Of a stretch of DNA of 11,425 bases, positions 1 through 6,319 are shown piece after piece (position 1 is the first letter of the stretch; each line of letters begins with the position of its first letter). The DNA comes from Oscillospiraceae bacterium (GTDB lineage: Bacteria; Bacillota_A; Clostridia; Oscillospirales; Ruminococcaceae): positions 1-11,425 of the forward strand of contig JAFWUX010000185.1 in assembly GCA_017523995.1 (NCBI GenBank), written 5' to 3'. A program made the translations under genes and the position numbers. The notes beneath the pieces are model-generated. The model was not told the origin of the DNA. It was given only the letters and a program-made list of their open reading frames with translations, and made no database searches.

Positions 1-97
1 CCCCCTCGCTGGGGTCATTGACCCCAGACCCCATGTTTATATGTGGATGAAAAGAAGCCGCTGAATCGGGCGTCATGCCGGTTCGGCGGCTTTTTTA
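1..97 (-). repeat. Dispersed palindromic repeat, copy A (hairpin plus GGGGTCTGGGG module)
   Basis: Read on the minus strand this is a hairpin, then CTTTTCATCC, then ACATATAAACATGGGGTC, then a palindrome. The same order recurs at 6523-6608 and 6875-6966. The palindrome at 9-27 has arms CTGGGGTCA and TGACCCCAG around one base. The other two copies have arms CTGGGGATA and TATCCCCAG, so two base pairs have changed on both sides together. Only the end part of the composite unit is present here; more may lie off the window. It directly abuts the CPBP remnant. Confidence 0.75.
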
Positions 98-384
98 TCT
101 ATCCATGCGCGCCGCGTGCGCTCGATCTGCTCCTCACCGGCATTGTCTTCTGCATGATCTATATTCTCTCAAAGAACGTGATCTACAGCATCGCGTTCCA
201 TATGGCTGCAAACTGCGTCACGATGTTCGCCGCGCTGCATGCGGGTCTGTTCACTGCGCATCAATGGCTGCTCTGGCTTGCTGCCGCGGTTTTTGCAATT
301 GCCGTTGTCCCGATGTTCATCATGCTCTGCCGCGCCGGAAAAGACAAGGCATTCCAGCCGATGGATACGATCAAAAAAATCTGA
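43..384 (+). pseudogene. 3' remnant of a CPBP-family (CAAX-like) intramembrane protease
   Basis: An open frame of 113 codons. Family-like sequence starts only near position 112 and has two hydrophobic segments: LLLTGIVFCMIYILSKN into IYSIAFHMAANC, and WLLWLAAAVFAIAVVPMFIM. The H-x-x-x-N in FHMAAN resembles the last conserved motif of CPBP proteases. The upstream EExxxR and FxxxH motifs are absent. The first 20 or so codons are encoded by the repeat and terminator hairpin, and the frame has a stop at 19-21 inside the repeat, so the original N-terminal part is cut off. It lacks a convincing ribosome binding site. I read it as a gene broken by a repeat element; a small unrelated membrane protein is possible. 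The family assignment rests on one motif and the hydrophobicity pattern. Confidence 0.5.
55..96. terminator. Strong hairpin with T-run inside repeat copy A
   Basis: Positions 55-69 pair with 78-92 (15 pairs, two of them G-T), with an 8-base loop, followed on the plus strand by six T at 91-96. On the minus strand it is followed by CTTCTTTTC, so it could end transcripts in either direction. It occupies the variable-hairpin slot of the dispersed repeat family. Confidence 0.6.
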
Positions 385-405
385 CAGAACACAATCAGAC
401 ATACG

Positions 406-443
406 AAAAAAATCCGCCCCGAATCAATCGAAGCGGATTTTTG
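406..443. terminator. Bidirectional intrinsic terminator between CPBP remnant and araD
   Basis: AAAAATCCGC (408-417) pairs perfectly with GCGGATTTTT (433-442) around a 15-base loop. On the minus strand, just after the araD stop, the stem runs into seven T (complement of 406-412). On the plus strand it ends in five T. It separates the two convergent units. Confidence 0.85.
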
Positions 444-447
444 ATTC

Positions 448-1143
448 TCAGTTCTGACCGTAGTAGGCATTGGCGCCGTGCTTGCGGTTGTAGTGCTTAT
501 CGAGAATATACTGCTGCATGGTCGCCTGCGGATTGAGCATCAGCGTTTTGAGCGTCATTTCTGCAACGGTATCGAGCACAACCGCGTGATAGACCGATGC
601 AGCGGCATCCTTGCCCCATGTGAACGGACCGTGGTTCTTGACCACGATTCCCGGCACGGAAAGCGGCTCAATCCCGCGCTGCCGCAGCGTCTCCACGATG
701 ACCCTGCCCGTGTTCAGCTCATAGTCTTCCTCGACCTCTGCCTGCGTCAGCTCTCTGGTGCAGGGAACCGCGCCGTAGAAGTAATCGGCGTGGGTGGTGC
801 CGAGCGCCGGAATATCCATGCCCGCCTGCGCAAATGCGACCGCATTGACCGAGTGCGTGTGCGTCACGCCGCCGAGCGTCGGGAACTGCCGGTAAAGCTC
901 AAGATGCGTTTTGGTATCCGAGGAAGGCTTCCATTTGCCCTCAACGGTTTTGCCGCTCTCTAAATCAACCACGACCATGTCCTCTGCCGTCATGCCGTCA
1001 TAATCGACGCCTGAGGGCTTGATGACGATCAGTCCCCTGCTGCGGTCAATGCCGCTGACATTGCCCCATGTGTAAATGACAACGCCTCTTGCTGCGAGCT
1101 CCAGATTCGCTGCGCAGACTTCCTGTTTCAGATCCTCTAACAT
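448..1143 (-). CDS. araD: L-ribulose-5-phosphate 4-epimerase
   Basis: A zinc enzyme interconverting L-ribulose 5-phosphate and D-xylulose 5-phosphate, the step that feeds L-arabinose into the pentose phosphate pathway; cytosolic. The 231-residue product has the same length as E. coli AraD. The zinc ligand set falls at matching numbers: D76, H95 and H97 ([11 protein letters not shown]) and H171 (VKNHGPF). THAD ends at D120, the position of a known catalytic Asp, and the C-terminus has the typical [10 protein letters not shown]. The start at 1143 is chosen over an upstream in-frame ATG at 1224 because AGGGGGT lies 9 bases ahead and the extra 27 residues look non-coding. No araA or araB lies next to it, so it is monocistronic here. 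The paralogues UlaF and SgbE (ascorbate/xylulose routes) act on the same substrate and cannot be excluded by sequence alone. Confidence 0.93.
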   Translation of the reverse strand: MLEDLKQEVCAANLELAARGVVIYTWGNVSGIDRSRGLIVIKPSGVDYDGMTAEDMVVVDLESGKTVEGKWKPSSDTKTHLELYRQFPTLGGVTHTHSVNAVAFAQAGMDIPALGTTHADYFYGAVPCTRELTQAEVEEDYELNTGRVIVETLRQRGIEPLSVPGIVVKNHGPFTWGKDAAASVYHAVVLDTVAEMTLKTLMLNPQATMQQYILDKHYNRKHGANAYYGQN

Positions 1144-1205
1144 AAAATATACCCCCTGATATTTTTCACTGCAGATGCAGTTTTTTACTGTTGTTTCTGT
1201 TTTAT

Positions 1206-1234
1206 ATTTTACCACAAGATACATGCAAAGTCAA
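1206..1234 (-). promoter_or_regulatory. araD promoter (sigma-A type, extended -10)
   Basis: On the minus strand, TTGACT (1229-1234) and TAAAAT (1206-1211) are separated by 17 bases, with TGG before the -10 giving an extended -10. Transcription would start near 1199, leaving a leader of about 55 bases. A small palindrome, ACTGCA and TGCAGT, lies at 1168-1181 in that leader. Confidence 0.7.
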
Positions 1235-1242
1235 GTCAAACG

Positions 1243-1280
1243 GTGAAAAGAAAACAGCCTCCGGCAGAACCGGAGACTGT
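1243..1280 (-). terminator. Intrinsic terminator of the GH9 cellulase gene
   Basis: ACAG-c-CTCCGG (1254-1264) pairs with CCGGAG-a-CTGT (1270-1280) around a 5-base loop. On the minus strand it is followed by TTTTCTTTTC. It lies about 90 bases past the cellulase stop and just upstream of the araD promoter, insulating araD. Confidence 0.8.
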
Positions 1281-1323
1281 AAAGAAGGATGAGGTATTAT
1301 GAGAACTTGGTTTATGGGGAGTA

Positions 1324-1356
1324 CCGGAACGCCGGCGGGATGAGCCGGCATTCCGG
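1324..1356. other. GC-rich hairpin in the 3' end of the cellulase transcript
   Basis: CCGGAA-c-GCCGGC (1324-1336) pairs with GCCGGC-a-TTCCGG (1344-1356): 12 pairs around one mismatch, with a 7-base loop. It has no T-run, so it is not a classical terminator. Sitting between the cellulase stop and the real terminator, it may protect the 3' end of the message. Confidence 0.55.
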
Positions 1357-1372
1357 AGGGATAATGGCGAAA

Positions 1373-3886
1373 TCAGAACTCTTTGATGAGCTTGACAACG
1401 TACTTCAGAATCAGTGTGACATCCTCGCTGTCAGGCTGACCGTTCTTGTTGGTGTCAGCGTTCTTCTGACCCTGCGCGGTAACCACTGCCTTCTGATCCT
1501 CTGCAACGAAGCGTGCGAGCAGAACTGCGTCAGAGACATCGACCTTGCCGCTCTCGTTGACATCACCGAGGAACAGCTTGCCTTCCGGCTGCGTCTCTGC
1601 GGCTGTGGTTGTGGTCTCGGCAGCGGTGGTAGTGGTCTCTGCAACGGTTGTGGTGGCCTCTGCAACGGTTGTGGTGGTCTCTGCGACGGTGGTAGTCGTC
1701 TCCGGTGCCGTTGTGGTGGTCTCCGGTACCGTTGTGGTCTCCTGCGGCTGGACGCTCTGCGCAGCCTCGGTCACAGCAAGCAGATAAACCAGCGGAGAGT
1801 TCCAGTAGATCGTGATCTCGTTGGTGGAATAGCTCTCTGCATTGTCGATGTAGCACTTTGCTGCCGGAGAAGTCTTGCAGTATGCCTTTGCAGCGCTGTC
1901 CTCAAGCGAGGAGTTGACGCCGCCGACGAGCATGCCCCGCTGTGCCTTGCCCGCTGCCATGGACGGACGGTGATGCGGTGTCTCCGGTGCGACGGTGCCG
2001 AAGCCGGTGACATAGCAGGTGCCGTTCGGGTTCAGACCGAGCAGGTGATCGAGGACCATGTTTGCAGCATCCTGCTTGCCTGCGAGACCGAGCACAACGC
2101 CTGCGTTTGCGATGGTCATGTTGGAGCCCCATTCATACTTGGTGATCGGGGAGCCGTAAGGGCTTGCGTTGACAGTCTTCTCGAAGGATGCTGCTGCATC
2201 TGCGAGCGCTGCCTTTGCCTTTGCGACCAGCTCGTGATTCGCGTTCTTCATGGTTGCAAGTGCGATGTTGCCGTAATCGCCGACGGTGGACCAATCCAGA
2301 CCGGTGCTGACAGAGGAGACGCCGTTGAGATACTGTGCGTCGCCGGTTGCGCGGTACATCTGGCATGCTGCCCAGTAGCGCTCGTCACGGTCGGTCTTGT
2401 CGCCGTACTCACCGGTGGAGATATCGGACGGATTCTTGAAGATGAAGTTCGGGTTCTGCTTCAGGAAGTCCCATGCCTTCTTTGCTGCATTGAGGCACTT
2501 CTCTGCGAAGGTCGCGTCAACGGACTTGTAGAACTCGGCAGCCATTGCCATCGAAGCGCAGAAGTCTGCAGTTGCGGTGGTGGAGATCGGGGTGACGATC
2601 AGCGGCTTGGTCTCTGCAGTCGGTGCGACATAACCCGGGAAGGTTGCGCAGGTGACCTTGTGATACACGCCGCCGTTTGCAGCCTGCATCTTGAGCATCC
2701 ACTCGAGCTCATAGCGGGTTTCATCGAGGATATCCGGCACGCCGTTGCCGCTCTCCGGAATGCCGACCTTATCGCTGAACAGCGACGGATTTGCCTGATA
2801 TGCGTAGAGCAGATCCGCAACAGCCTTTGCGCCTGCAACGGTGTATCTGCCGTAGTCGCCGGCATCGTGCCAGCCGCCGGAAACGTCGATCTTATCGCTC
2901 GTGCCGTAAACGGTTGCCATATCGGCGTGGCATGCCTTGTGACCGAAGTCTGCATCCTTGACCTCGCAGCCGCAGCGCTGCAGATAGAACATCTTGACAG
3001 CCTCATCGGTGAGCTTTGCATACGGATTGTCTGCAATCTCGAAGGTGTAGGACTGATCCAGACTGCCGCAGGTGATGTAATACTTGCCTGCCTTGGTCAC
3101 AGTGGAGAAATCTGCAACGCGGTCGGTCTCATCTGCGCTGCTGTTGCTGACAGCCGCGCCGAGCGTGCCGGTGTAGACAACTTCCTTGGTATCTGCATTG
3201 ACAACCTTGAACTCATTGCCGCCGTCCTTGCGGACAACTGCAGTCTTCTTATCGTTGGTGCGGTAGCCGATCTGGTTGGTGAGGATCGGGGACTGATACG
3301 GACCGACAGAGCTGTAATCGACCTTGCTGTCATCGACGAGCTCGAGCGAGACATTATCGAGATAGATCGTGTGTGCGCCGAGATCCGGATCGGTCTTCTG
3401 CTTGCCGCAGTTGAAGCAGAACTTTGTCATGATGTCTGTCTCCTCTTCCATCGTGAAGTCATAATCCACGACGGTCGGCTCGGTTCCGACATTCATGCCC
3501 TTCCATGTATATGCCTGATAGGTGCCGCCGTTCTGCTGGATCATGCCTTCCACATAGCGCGGAACAGAGCTGGAGATTTCATAGTGCAGATGATACACGC
3601 CGTTCTGATACAGCGGGACGATGTCATAGAACATCTGAACTGCGTAGTTCAGGGTGCCGACGCTGGAGATCTTCAGTGCGAGCTTGCCGTTCTCGGTGGT
3701 GAGTGAAGCAGCACCGCCGCTCTCCTTATAGATGCCCCAGTCCTTTGTACCGGTCTCAAACGTCGAGTTGGAGATCAGGTTTGCAGCTGCAAAGCCGGTA
3801 ACCGGTGCCATCGACTGTGCGGTGCCCGCGAGAAGTGTGACTGCTGCGAGTGCAGAAAGCAGTCTGAGTCTGAATTTTCTGTTCAT
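1373..3886 (-). CDS. Secreted dockerin-bearing GH9 cellulase (CBM4-Ig-GH9-Doc)
   Basis: An 837-residue cellulosomal beta-1,4-glucanase. Modules in order: signal peptide (about 1-34; basic MNRKFRLR, hydrophobic core, cut near GFAA); a CBM4/9-like jelly roll (about 35-185, ending LDNVSLELV); an Ig-like N-terminal GH9 domain (about 195-285, starting with ILTNQIGY); the GH9 catalytic domain (about 288-708); a Thr-rich linker (716-765); a type-I dockerin (773-834). GH9 landmarks: GGWHDAGDYGRY with catalytic base candidates D341 and D344, HHRP at 638-641, and DNAESYSTNE giving D681 and the general acid E690. The dockerin has two calcium loops, D775-D786 and D811-D822. The start at 3886 has GGGAGG 8-9 bases upstream and yields the signal peptide; the same frame stays open far upstream, but that part is non-coding. 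The CBM4-Ig-GH9 order resembles clostridial CbhA/CelK, which are cellobiohydrolases; exo or endo action is not decided here. Confidence 0.95.
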   Translation of the reverse strand: MNRKFRLRLLSALAAVTLLAGTAQSMAPVTGFAAANLISNSTFETGTKDWGIYKESGGAASLTTENGKLALKISSVGTLNYAVQMFYDIVPLYQNGVYHLHYEISSSVPRYVEGMIQQNGGTYQAYTWKGMNVGTEPTVVDYDFTMEEETDIMTKFCFNCGKQKTDPDLGAHTIYLDNVSLELVDDSKVDYSSVGPYQSPILTNQIGYRTNDKKTAVVRKDGGNEFKVVNADTKEVVYTGTLGAAVSNSSADETDRVADFSTVTKAGKYYITCGSLDQSYTFEIADNPYAKLTDEAVKMFYLQRCGCEVKDADFGHKACHADMATVYGTSDKIDVSGGWHDAGDYGRYTVAGAKAVADLLYAYQANPSLFSDKVGIPESGNGVPDILDETRYELEWMLKMQAANGGVYHKVTCATFPGYVAPTAETKPLIVTPISTTATADFCASMAMAAEFYKSVDATFAEKCLNAAKKAWDFLKQNPNFIFKNPSDISTGEYGDKTDRDERYWAACQMYRATGDAQYLNGVSSVSTGLDWSTVGDYGNIALATMKNANHELVAKAKAALADAAASFEKTVNASPYGSPITKYEWGSNMTIANAGVVLGLAGKQDAANMVLDHLLGLNPNGTCYVTGFGTVAPETPHHRPSMAAGKAQRGMLVGGVNSSLEDSAAKAYCKTSPAAKCYIDNAESYSTNEITIYWNSPLVYLLAVTEAAQSVQPQETTTVPETTTTAPETTTTVAETTTTVAEATTTVAETTTTAAETTTTAAETQPEGKLFLGDVNESGKVDVSDAVLLARFVAEDQKAVVTAQGQKNADTNKNGQPDSEDVTLILKYVVKLIKEF
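1592..1741 (-). repeat. 21-bp imperfect tandem repeat encoding the GH9 Thr linker
   Basis: About seven units encode ETTTTVA or ETTTTAA variants (residues 716-765) between the GH9 domain and the dockerin. The period is 7 codons. Such linkers are usually flexible, protease-resistant and O-glycosylated. The near-identical units are liable to change length by slippage or recombination. Confidence 0.85.
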
Positions 3887-3936
3887 GTGTTTTTCCTCCC
3901 AGTTTTTCATGTGCGATACATAGAATGACGAAGCCG

Positions 3937-4007
3937 ACGGTCCCCTCTCGACCGTTCCCGTTCTGCGCACAGTGCGTGATCTCGGATGTGCTGTATCATG
4001 GCACATC
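3937..4007 (-). other. Stem-loop-rich 5' leader of the cellulase mRNA
   Basis: Three perfect inverted repeats lie in the roughly 185-base leader: ACGGTC/GACCGT (3937-3942 and 3950-3955), CGCAC/GTGCG (3966-3970 and 3972-3976), and GATGTGC/GCACATC (3985-3991 and 4001-4007). None has a T-run, so they are not terminators. They could stabilise the message or bind a regulator. No known riboswitch was recognised. Confidence 0.4.
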
Positions 4008-4073
4008 GCCGCCTGTACGCAGTCCGGGAGAACAGCTTCGCAAACACAGGCGCTCCGCAGCCCCTGCAATTTC

Positions 4074-4102
4074 ATTATAATAGATTGACAAATAAAACGG
4101 AA
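4074..4102 (-). promoter_or_regulatory. Likely promoter of the GH9 cellulase
   Basis: On the minus strand a perfect TATAAT lies at 4074-4079. The hexamer 17 bases upstream (TTCCGT, 4097-4102) is a poor -35, as expected for a promoter needing an activator. It sits back to back with, and its -35 region overlaps, the regulator promoter at 4085-4113. Confidence 0.5.
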
Positions 4103-4113
4103 TAGTATATAAT
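4085..4113 (+). promoter_or_regulatory. Perfect-consensus sigma-A promoter of the AraC-type regulator
   Basis: TTGACA (4085-4090), a 17-base spacer and TATAAT (4108-4113) match the consensus exactly. The start point would be near 4120, about 40 bases before the regulator's ATG. Confidence 0.85.
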
Positions 4114-4124
4114 GCATATTATAT
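4107..4124. promoter_or_regulatory. Palindrome covering the regulator -10 box and start point
   Basis: ATATAAT (4107-4113) and ATTATAT (4118-4124) form a perfect inverted repeat around GCAT. Its left arm contains the -10 box. A protein bound here would block the regulator's own promoter, so it is a candidate operator. AT-rich palindromes also arise by chance around -10 boxes, and AraC proteins more often use direct repeats. Confidence 0.4.
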
Positions 4125-4162
4125 GATACATTGTGCAAATCTTTACTAAAAGGAGTATAAAA

Positions 4163-4945
4163 ATGATTCTTCATAACGTTGGGTATAATCACAGGCACGA
4201 TGCGGACTTTCAGGTCACCCGTCCAGAGGGCAGCGGCGATCATCTGCTGCTGATTCTCAAGACCGAATCTATCTTCACACTGAACGGCGAGGACGTCACG
4301 CTGCCCGCCAATACATTCTTTCTGTTTCCCGAGGGCATGCCGCAGTTTTACCGTGCCGTACCGCAGCATTCCTTTGCAAATGACTGGATTCACTTTTCCT
4401 TTGAAGATCCCGAGCCCGATTGGTTCCGCGCAAAATCGGTGCCCGTCGGGGTGCCGGTGCAGCTCCGCAGCACGGAGTTTTTCAGCTTCTGCATCAAGGC
4501 AATCGCAGATGAAAACAGCTCCGAGCATCTGCACAAGGCGGATTCGATCTCGCATTACTTCTGGCTGCTCTGCAACAAGGTCAGCGAGCAGGTGCATGAG
4601 CAGTCGCATCTGCAGCTCAGCTCGCGCTATGAGATGATGCTGATTATCCGGAACAAAATCTACACCGCGCCCTATCTCAACTGGTCGATCGACTGGGCTG
4701 CGCATGAAACCTGCATGAGCCGCTCGTCCTTCCAGCACCACTATAAGGAGCAGTTCGGCGTCACCTTCATTCAGGATCTCATCGAGAGCCGCGTCTCCCG
4801 CGCGCGCATGCTGCTCAGCACAACGAATATGTCGATTCAGGATATCGCCGTGCAGTGCGGATATCGCAGCTACGAGCATTTCGCGCGGCAGTTCCGCTCG
4901 CAGTGCGGCATTGCCCCCGGCGATTACCGCAGAAAGACACAGTGA
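4163..4945 (+). CDS. AraC/XylS-family transcriptional regulator
   Basis: 260 residues, a typical length for one-component sugar-responsive AraC regulators. The N-terminal half (about 1-140) looks like the cupin ligand-binding domain (HRHDADFQVTRPEG, then LNGEDVTLPANTFFLFPEG). The C-terminal third (about 165-257) holds two helix-turn-helix motifs: WSIDWAAHETCMSRSSFQHHY with YKEQFG, and SIQDIAVQCGYRSYEHFARQ followed by FRSQCGIAPGDYRR, the family signature. AGGAG ends 7 bases before the ATG, which settles the start over an upstream in-frame ATG at 4133. It is transcribed divergently from the GH9 cellulase across 276 bases, so it most likely controls the cellulase and perhaps itself. The ligand cannot be read from the sequence; a cello-, xylo- or arabino-saccharide is an inference from context. 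Confidence 0.92.
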   Translation: MILHNVGYNHRHDADFQVTRPEGSGDHLLLILKTESIFTLNGEDVTLPANTFFLFPEGMPQFYRAVPQHSFANDWIHFSFEDPEPDWFRAKSVPVGVPVQLRSTEFFSFCIKAIADENSSEHLHKADSISHYFWLLCNKVSEQVHEQSHLQLSSRYEMMLIIRNKIYTAPYLNWSIDWAAHETCMSRSSFQHHYKEQFGVTFIQDLIESRVSRARMLLSTTNMSIQDIAVQCGYRSYEHFARQFRSQCGIAPGDYRRKTQ

Positions 4946-4992
4946 GCCGGAGACTTGCATTTTCACGATGTTTGTGGTATGATTGTATTGCA

Positions 4993-5034
4993 CGGCTGCA
5001 GAAGGATTCTGCAAAAGATCATCTCCCGCAGCCG
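4993..5034. other. Inverted repeats downstream of the regulator gene
   Basis: CGGCTGC (4993-4999) can pair with GCAGCCG (5028-5034), and alternatively GCAGAA (4998-5003) with TTCTGC (5007-5012). No T-run follows, so it is at best a weak terminator for the regulator gene. It lies ahead of the putative promoter of the next gene. Confidence 0.3.
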
Positions 5035-5038
5035 GAAG

Positions 5039-5066
5039 TTGTACTGTTTTATTGTAGCAATATTAT
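5039..5066 (+). promoter_or_regulatory. Possible promoter of the zinc-PLC-like gene
   Basis: TTGTAC (5039-5044) and TATTAT (5061-5066) are 16 bases apart in an AT-rich stretch upstream of the gene. Each hexamer deviates from consensus, so read-through from the regulator gene is also possible. Confidence 0.35.
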
Positions 5067-5084
5067 TATAGTTCTGAATCACCT

Positions 5085-5113
5085 TGCGGATTCTGCATCC
5101 GCAGAAAGGCAGG
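5085..5113 (+). promoter_or_regulatory. Hairpin next to the ribosome binding site of the zinc-PLC-like gene
   Basis: TGCGGAT (5085-5091) and ATCCGCA (5097-5103) form a perfect 7-bp stem with a 5-base loop. It is immediately followed by GAAAGGCAGG, the only Shine-Dalgarno-like run near the start. AGG (5111-5113) is 9 bases from the TTG at 5123. The stem swallows the alternative TTG at 5084-5086, which argues for the downstream start. Confidence 0.45.
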
Positions 5114-5122
5114 CGCACATCA

Positions 5123-6313
5123 TTGGCAAAATTCGATAAGCACAGATATCCTTCCGTACACCGCGGCATTGTGTGCGCGGCACTGCAGGCGCTGCAGCTC
5201 GAATCGCATCCGGCGGCAGAGCGCTTTTCTGAGCAGGATGCGGCGGTTCTCATCGAAGAAGCTGCCGCCCCCGATCAGCTCGGCGACCGGCAGCAGGGGC
5301 GCGGTCTGCACTACTACAATTCAGTCAAGCCCGACGGCACCGCACTGCCGCCGCATCCGGCGACCGGCGGCTTCTGCAACGGAAAAGGCGCGCCTGCACC
5401 CTCTCCGCTGACGGTTCTCGATGCCGAATACCGCACGGCACTCGCACTGCGCCGCGCCGGAAAAGATGACGCCGCCATGCGCAGTCTCTCCCGCGCGCTG
5501 CACATGCTCGCCGATATCTGCTGCCCGCCGCACAGCAGCTCGCTCACCTATTTTTCCATCTACGGCACTGCGCACAAGCGATACGAAAGCTGCGCCGCGG
5601 ATATCTTCTGGGATTGCGCACCCGAGCAGCTCGATGTATCCGCCGCCGCGATGAAATGGGCGGAGCAGGCTGCCGGCAAAATCCCCTATCATACCTATGT
5701 CAACCTGCTCTGCGGCAGTGTTCCGGTCGGCGGAAAGGAATGGCAGACCGGCACGCTCCCGAAGATCTGCAATGCGCTCGCACAGTCCGGCGCGGCGCAT
5801 CTCGAGGCGGTGCTCGGCAGCAATGAAGCCGCGAGAGCACAGTCCATCCGCGCGCGGCTGATTCTCTCAATCACAAACTGTGCCGCGCTGCTCGCCGCCT
5901 TCGACCGCGACCTCAGCGAGGACAATCCCGCGATTCTGCGCGAACAGCACCCATATTGGCTCAAAAGCTTCAATACGGCGTTTGTGGTCAGCCGCTCGCC
6001 GTTCTTTCTGCAGTTTGCCGCGGACGGCACGGTTGCGTTCGTCACACAGGAGGGCAAGGCGCTCGGCATCGGCAGATTCGGGCGCGTCATGCTGACACTG
6101 CCGAACGCCGACCTGCGGACACAGTTCCGCATCGGCAGAGAGCCCCTGCTCACGCTCTATCCCGACGGCGATCAGGATAAACTGCTCGCCCACATCCGCG
6201 GACAGCTCCACTGTGTCCGGCGTGTGGCGAATCTGCAGGGCAATCTGTTCTTAGCGCAGGTCTCGTTTGCGCTGGTCAATCAGCTGCCCGATTCCGCCCG
6301 GTTCCTGTTTTAG
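5123..6313 (+). CDS. Phospholipase C/S1-P1-nuclease-like zinc protein, no signal peptide
   Basis: 396 residues from a TTG start; no ATG is available upstream of the conserved region. Eight of the nine zinc-ligand positions of Bacillus cereus phospholipase C are visible: H13, D51, H63 (GLHYYN), H127, D131 and H137 (RALHMLADICCPPH), H151 and E155 (GTAHKRYE). The spacings 4, 6, 14 and 4 between the last five match those I recall for the Bacillus enzyme. The ninth ligand there is the N-terminal Trp of the mature enzyme; here residue 1 aligns to that place and is Met, with DKH at 5-7 in both. There is no signal peptide, so it is probably cytosolic. Residues from about 270 to 396 form a non-helical-looking C-terminal extension with no family I recognise. 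Substrate unknown: a phosphodiester is inferred from the fold. Confidence 0.75.
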   Translation: MAKFDKHRYPSVHRGIVCAALQALQLESHPAAERFSEQDAAVLIEEAAAPDQLGDRQQGRGLHYYNSVKPDGTALPPHPATGGFCNGKGAPAPSPLTVLDAEYRTALALRRAGKDDAAMRSLSRALHMLADICCPPHSSSLTYFSIYGTAHKRYESCAADIFWDCAPEQLDVSAAAMKWAEQAAGKIPYHTYVNLLCGSVPVGGKEWQTGTLPKICNALAQSGAAHLEAVLGSNEAARAQSIRARLILSITNCAALLAAFDRDLSEDNPAILREQHPYWLKSFNTAFVVSRSPFFLQFAADGTVAFVTQEGKALGIGRFGRVMLTLPNADLRTQFRIGREPLLTLYPDGDQDKLLAHIRGQLHCVRRVANLQGNLFLAQVSFALVNQLPDSARFLF

Positions 6314-6319
6314 GCTGAG

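Noticed and set aside
1289..3706. 805-codon plus-strand open frame
   Set aside because: Exactly antisense to the GH9 cellulase, no ribosome binding site, no recognisable domain; a product of codon bias.
4133..4162. Upstream ATG start for the AraC regulator
   Set aside because: No ribosome binding site there, whereas AGGAG is correctly placed before the ATG at 4163.
3887..5014. In-frame N-terminal extension of the cellulase frame up to 5014
   Set aside because: It would read through the promoter region and antisense to the AraC gene; the signal peptide with GGGAGG at 3886 fixes the start.
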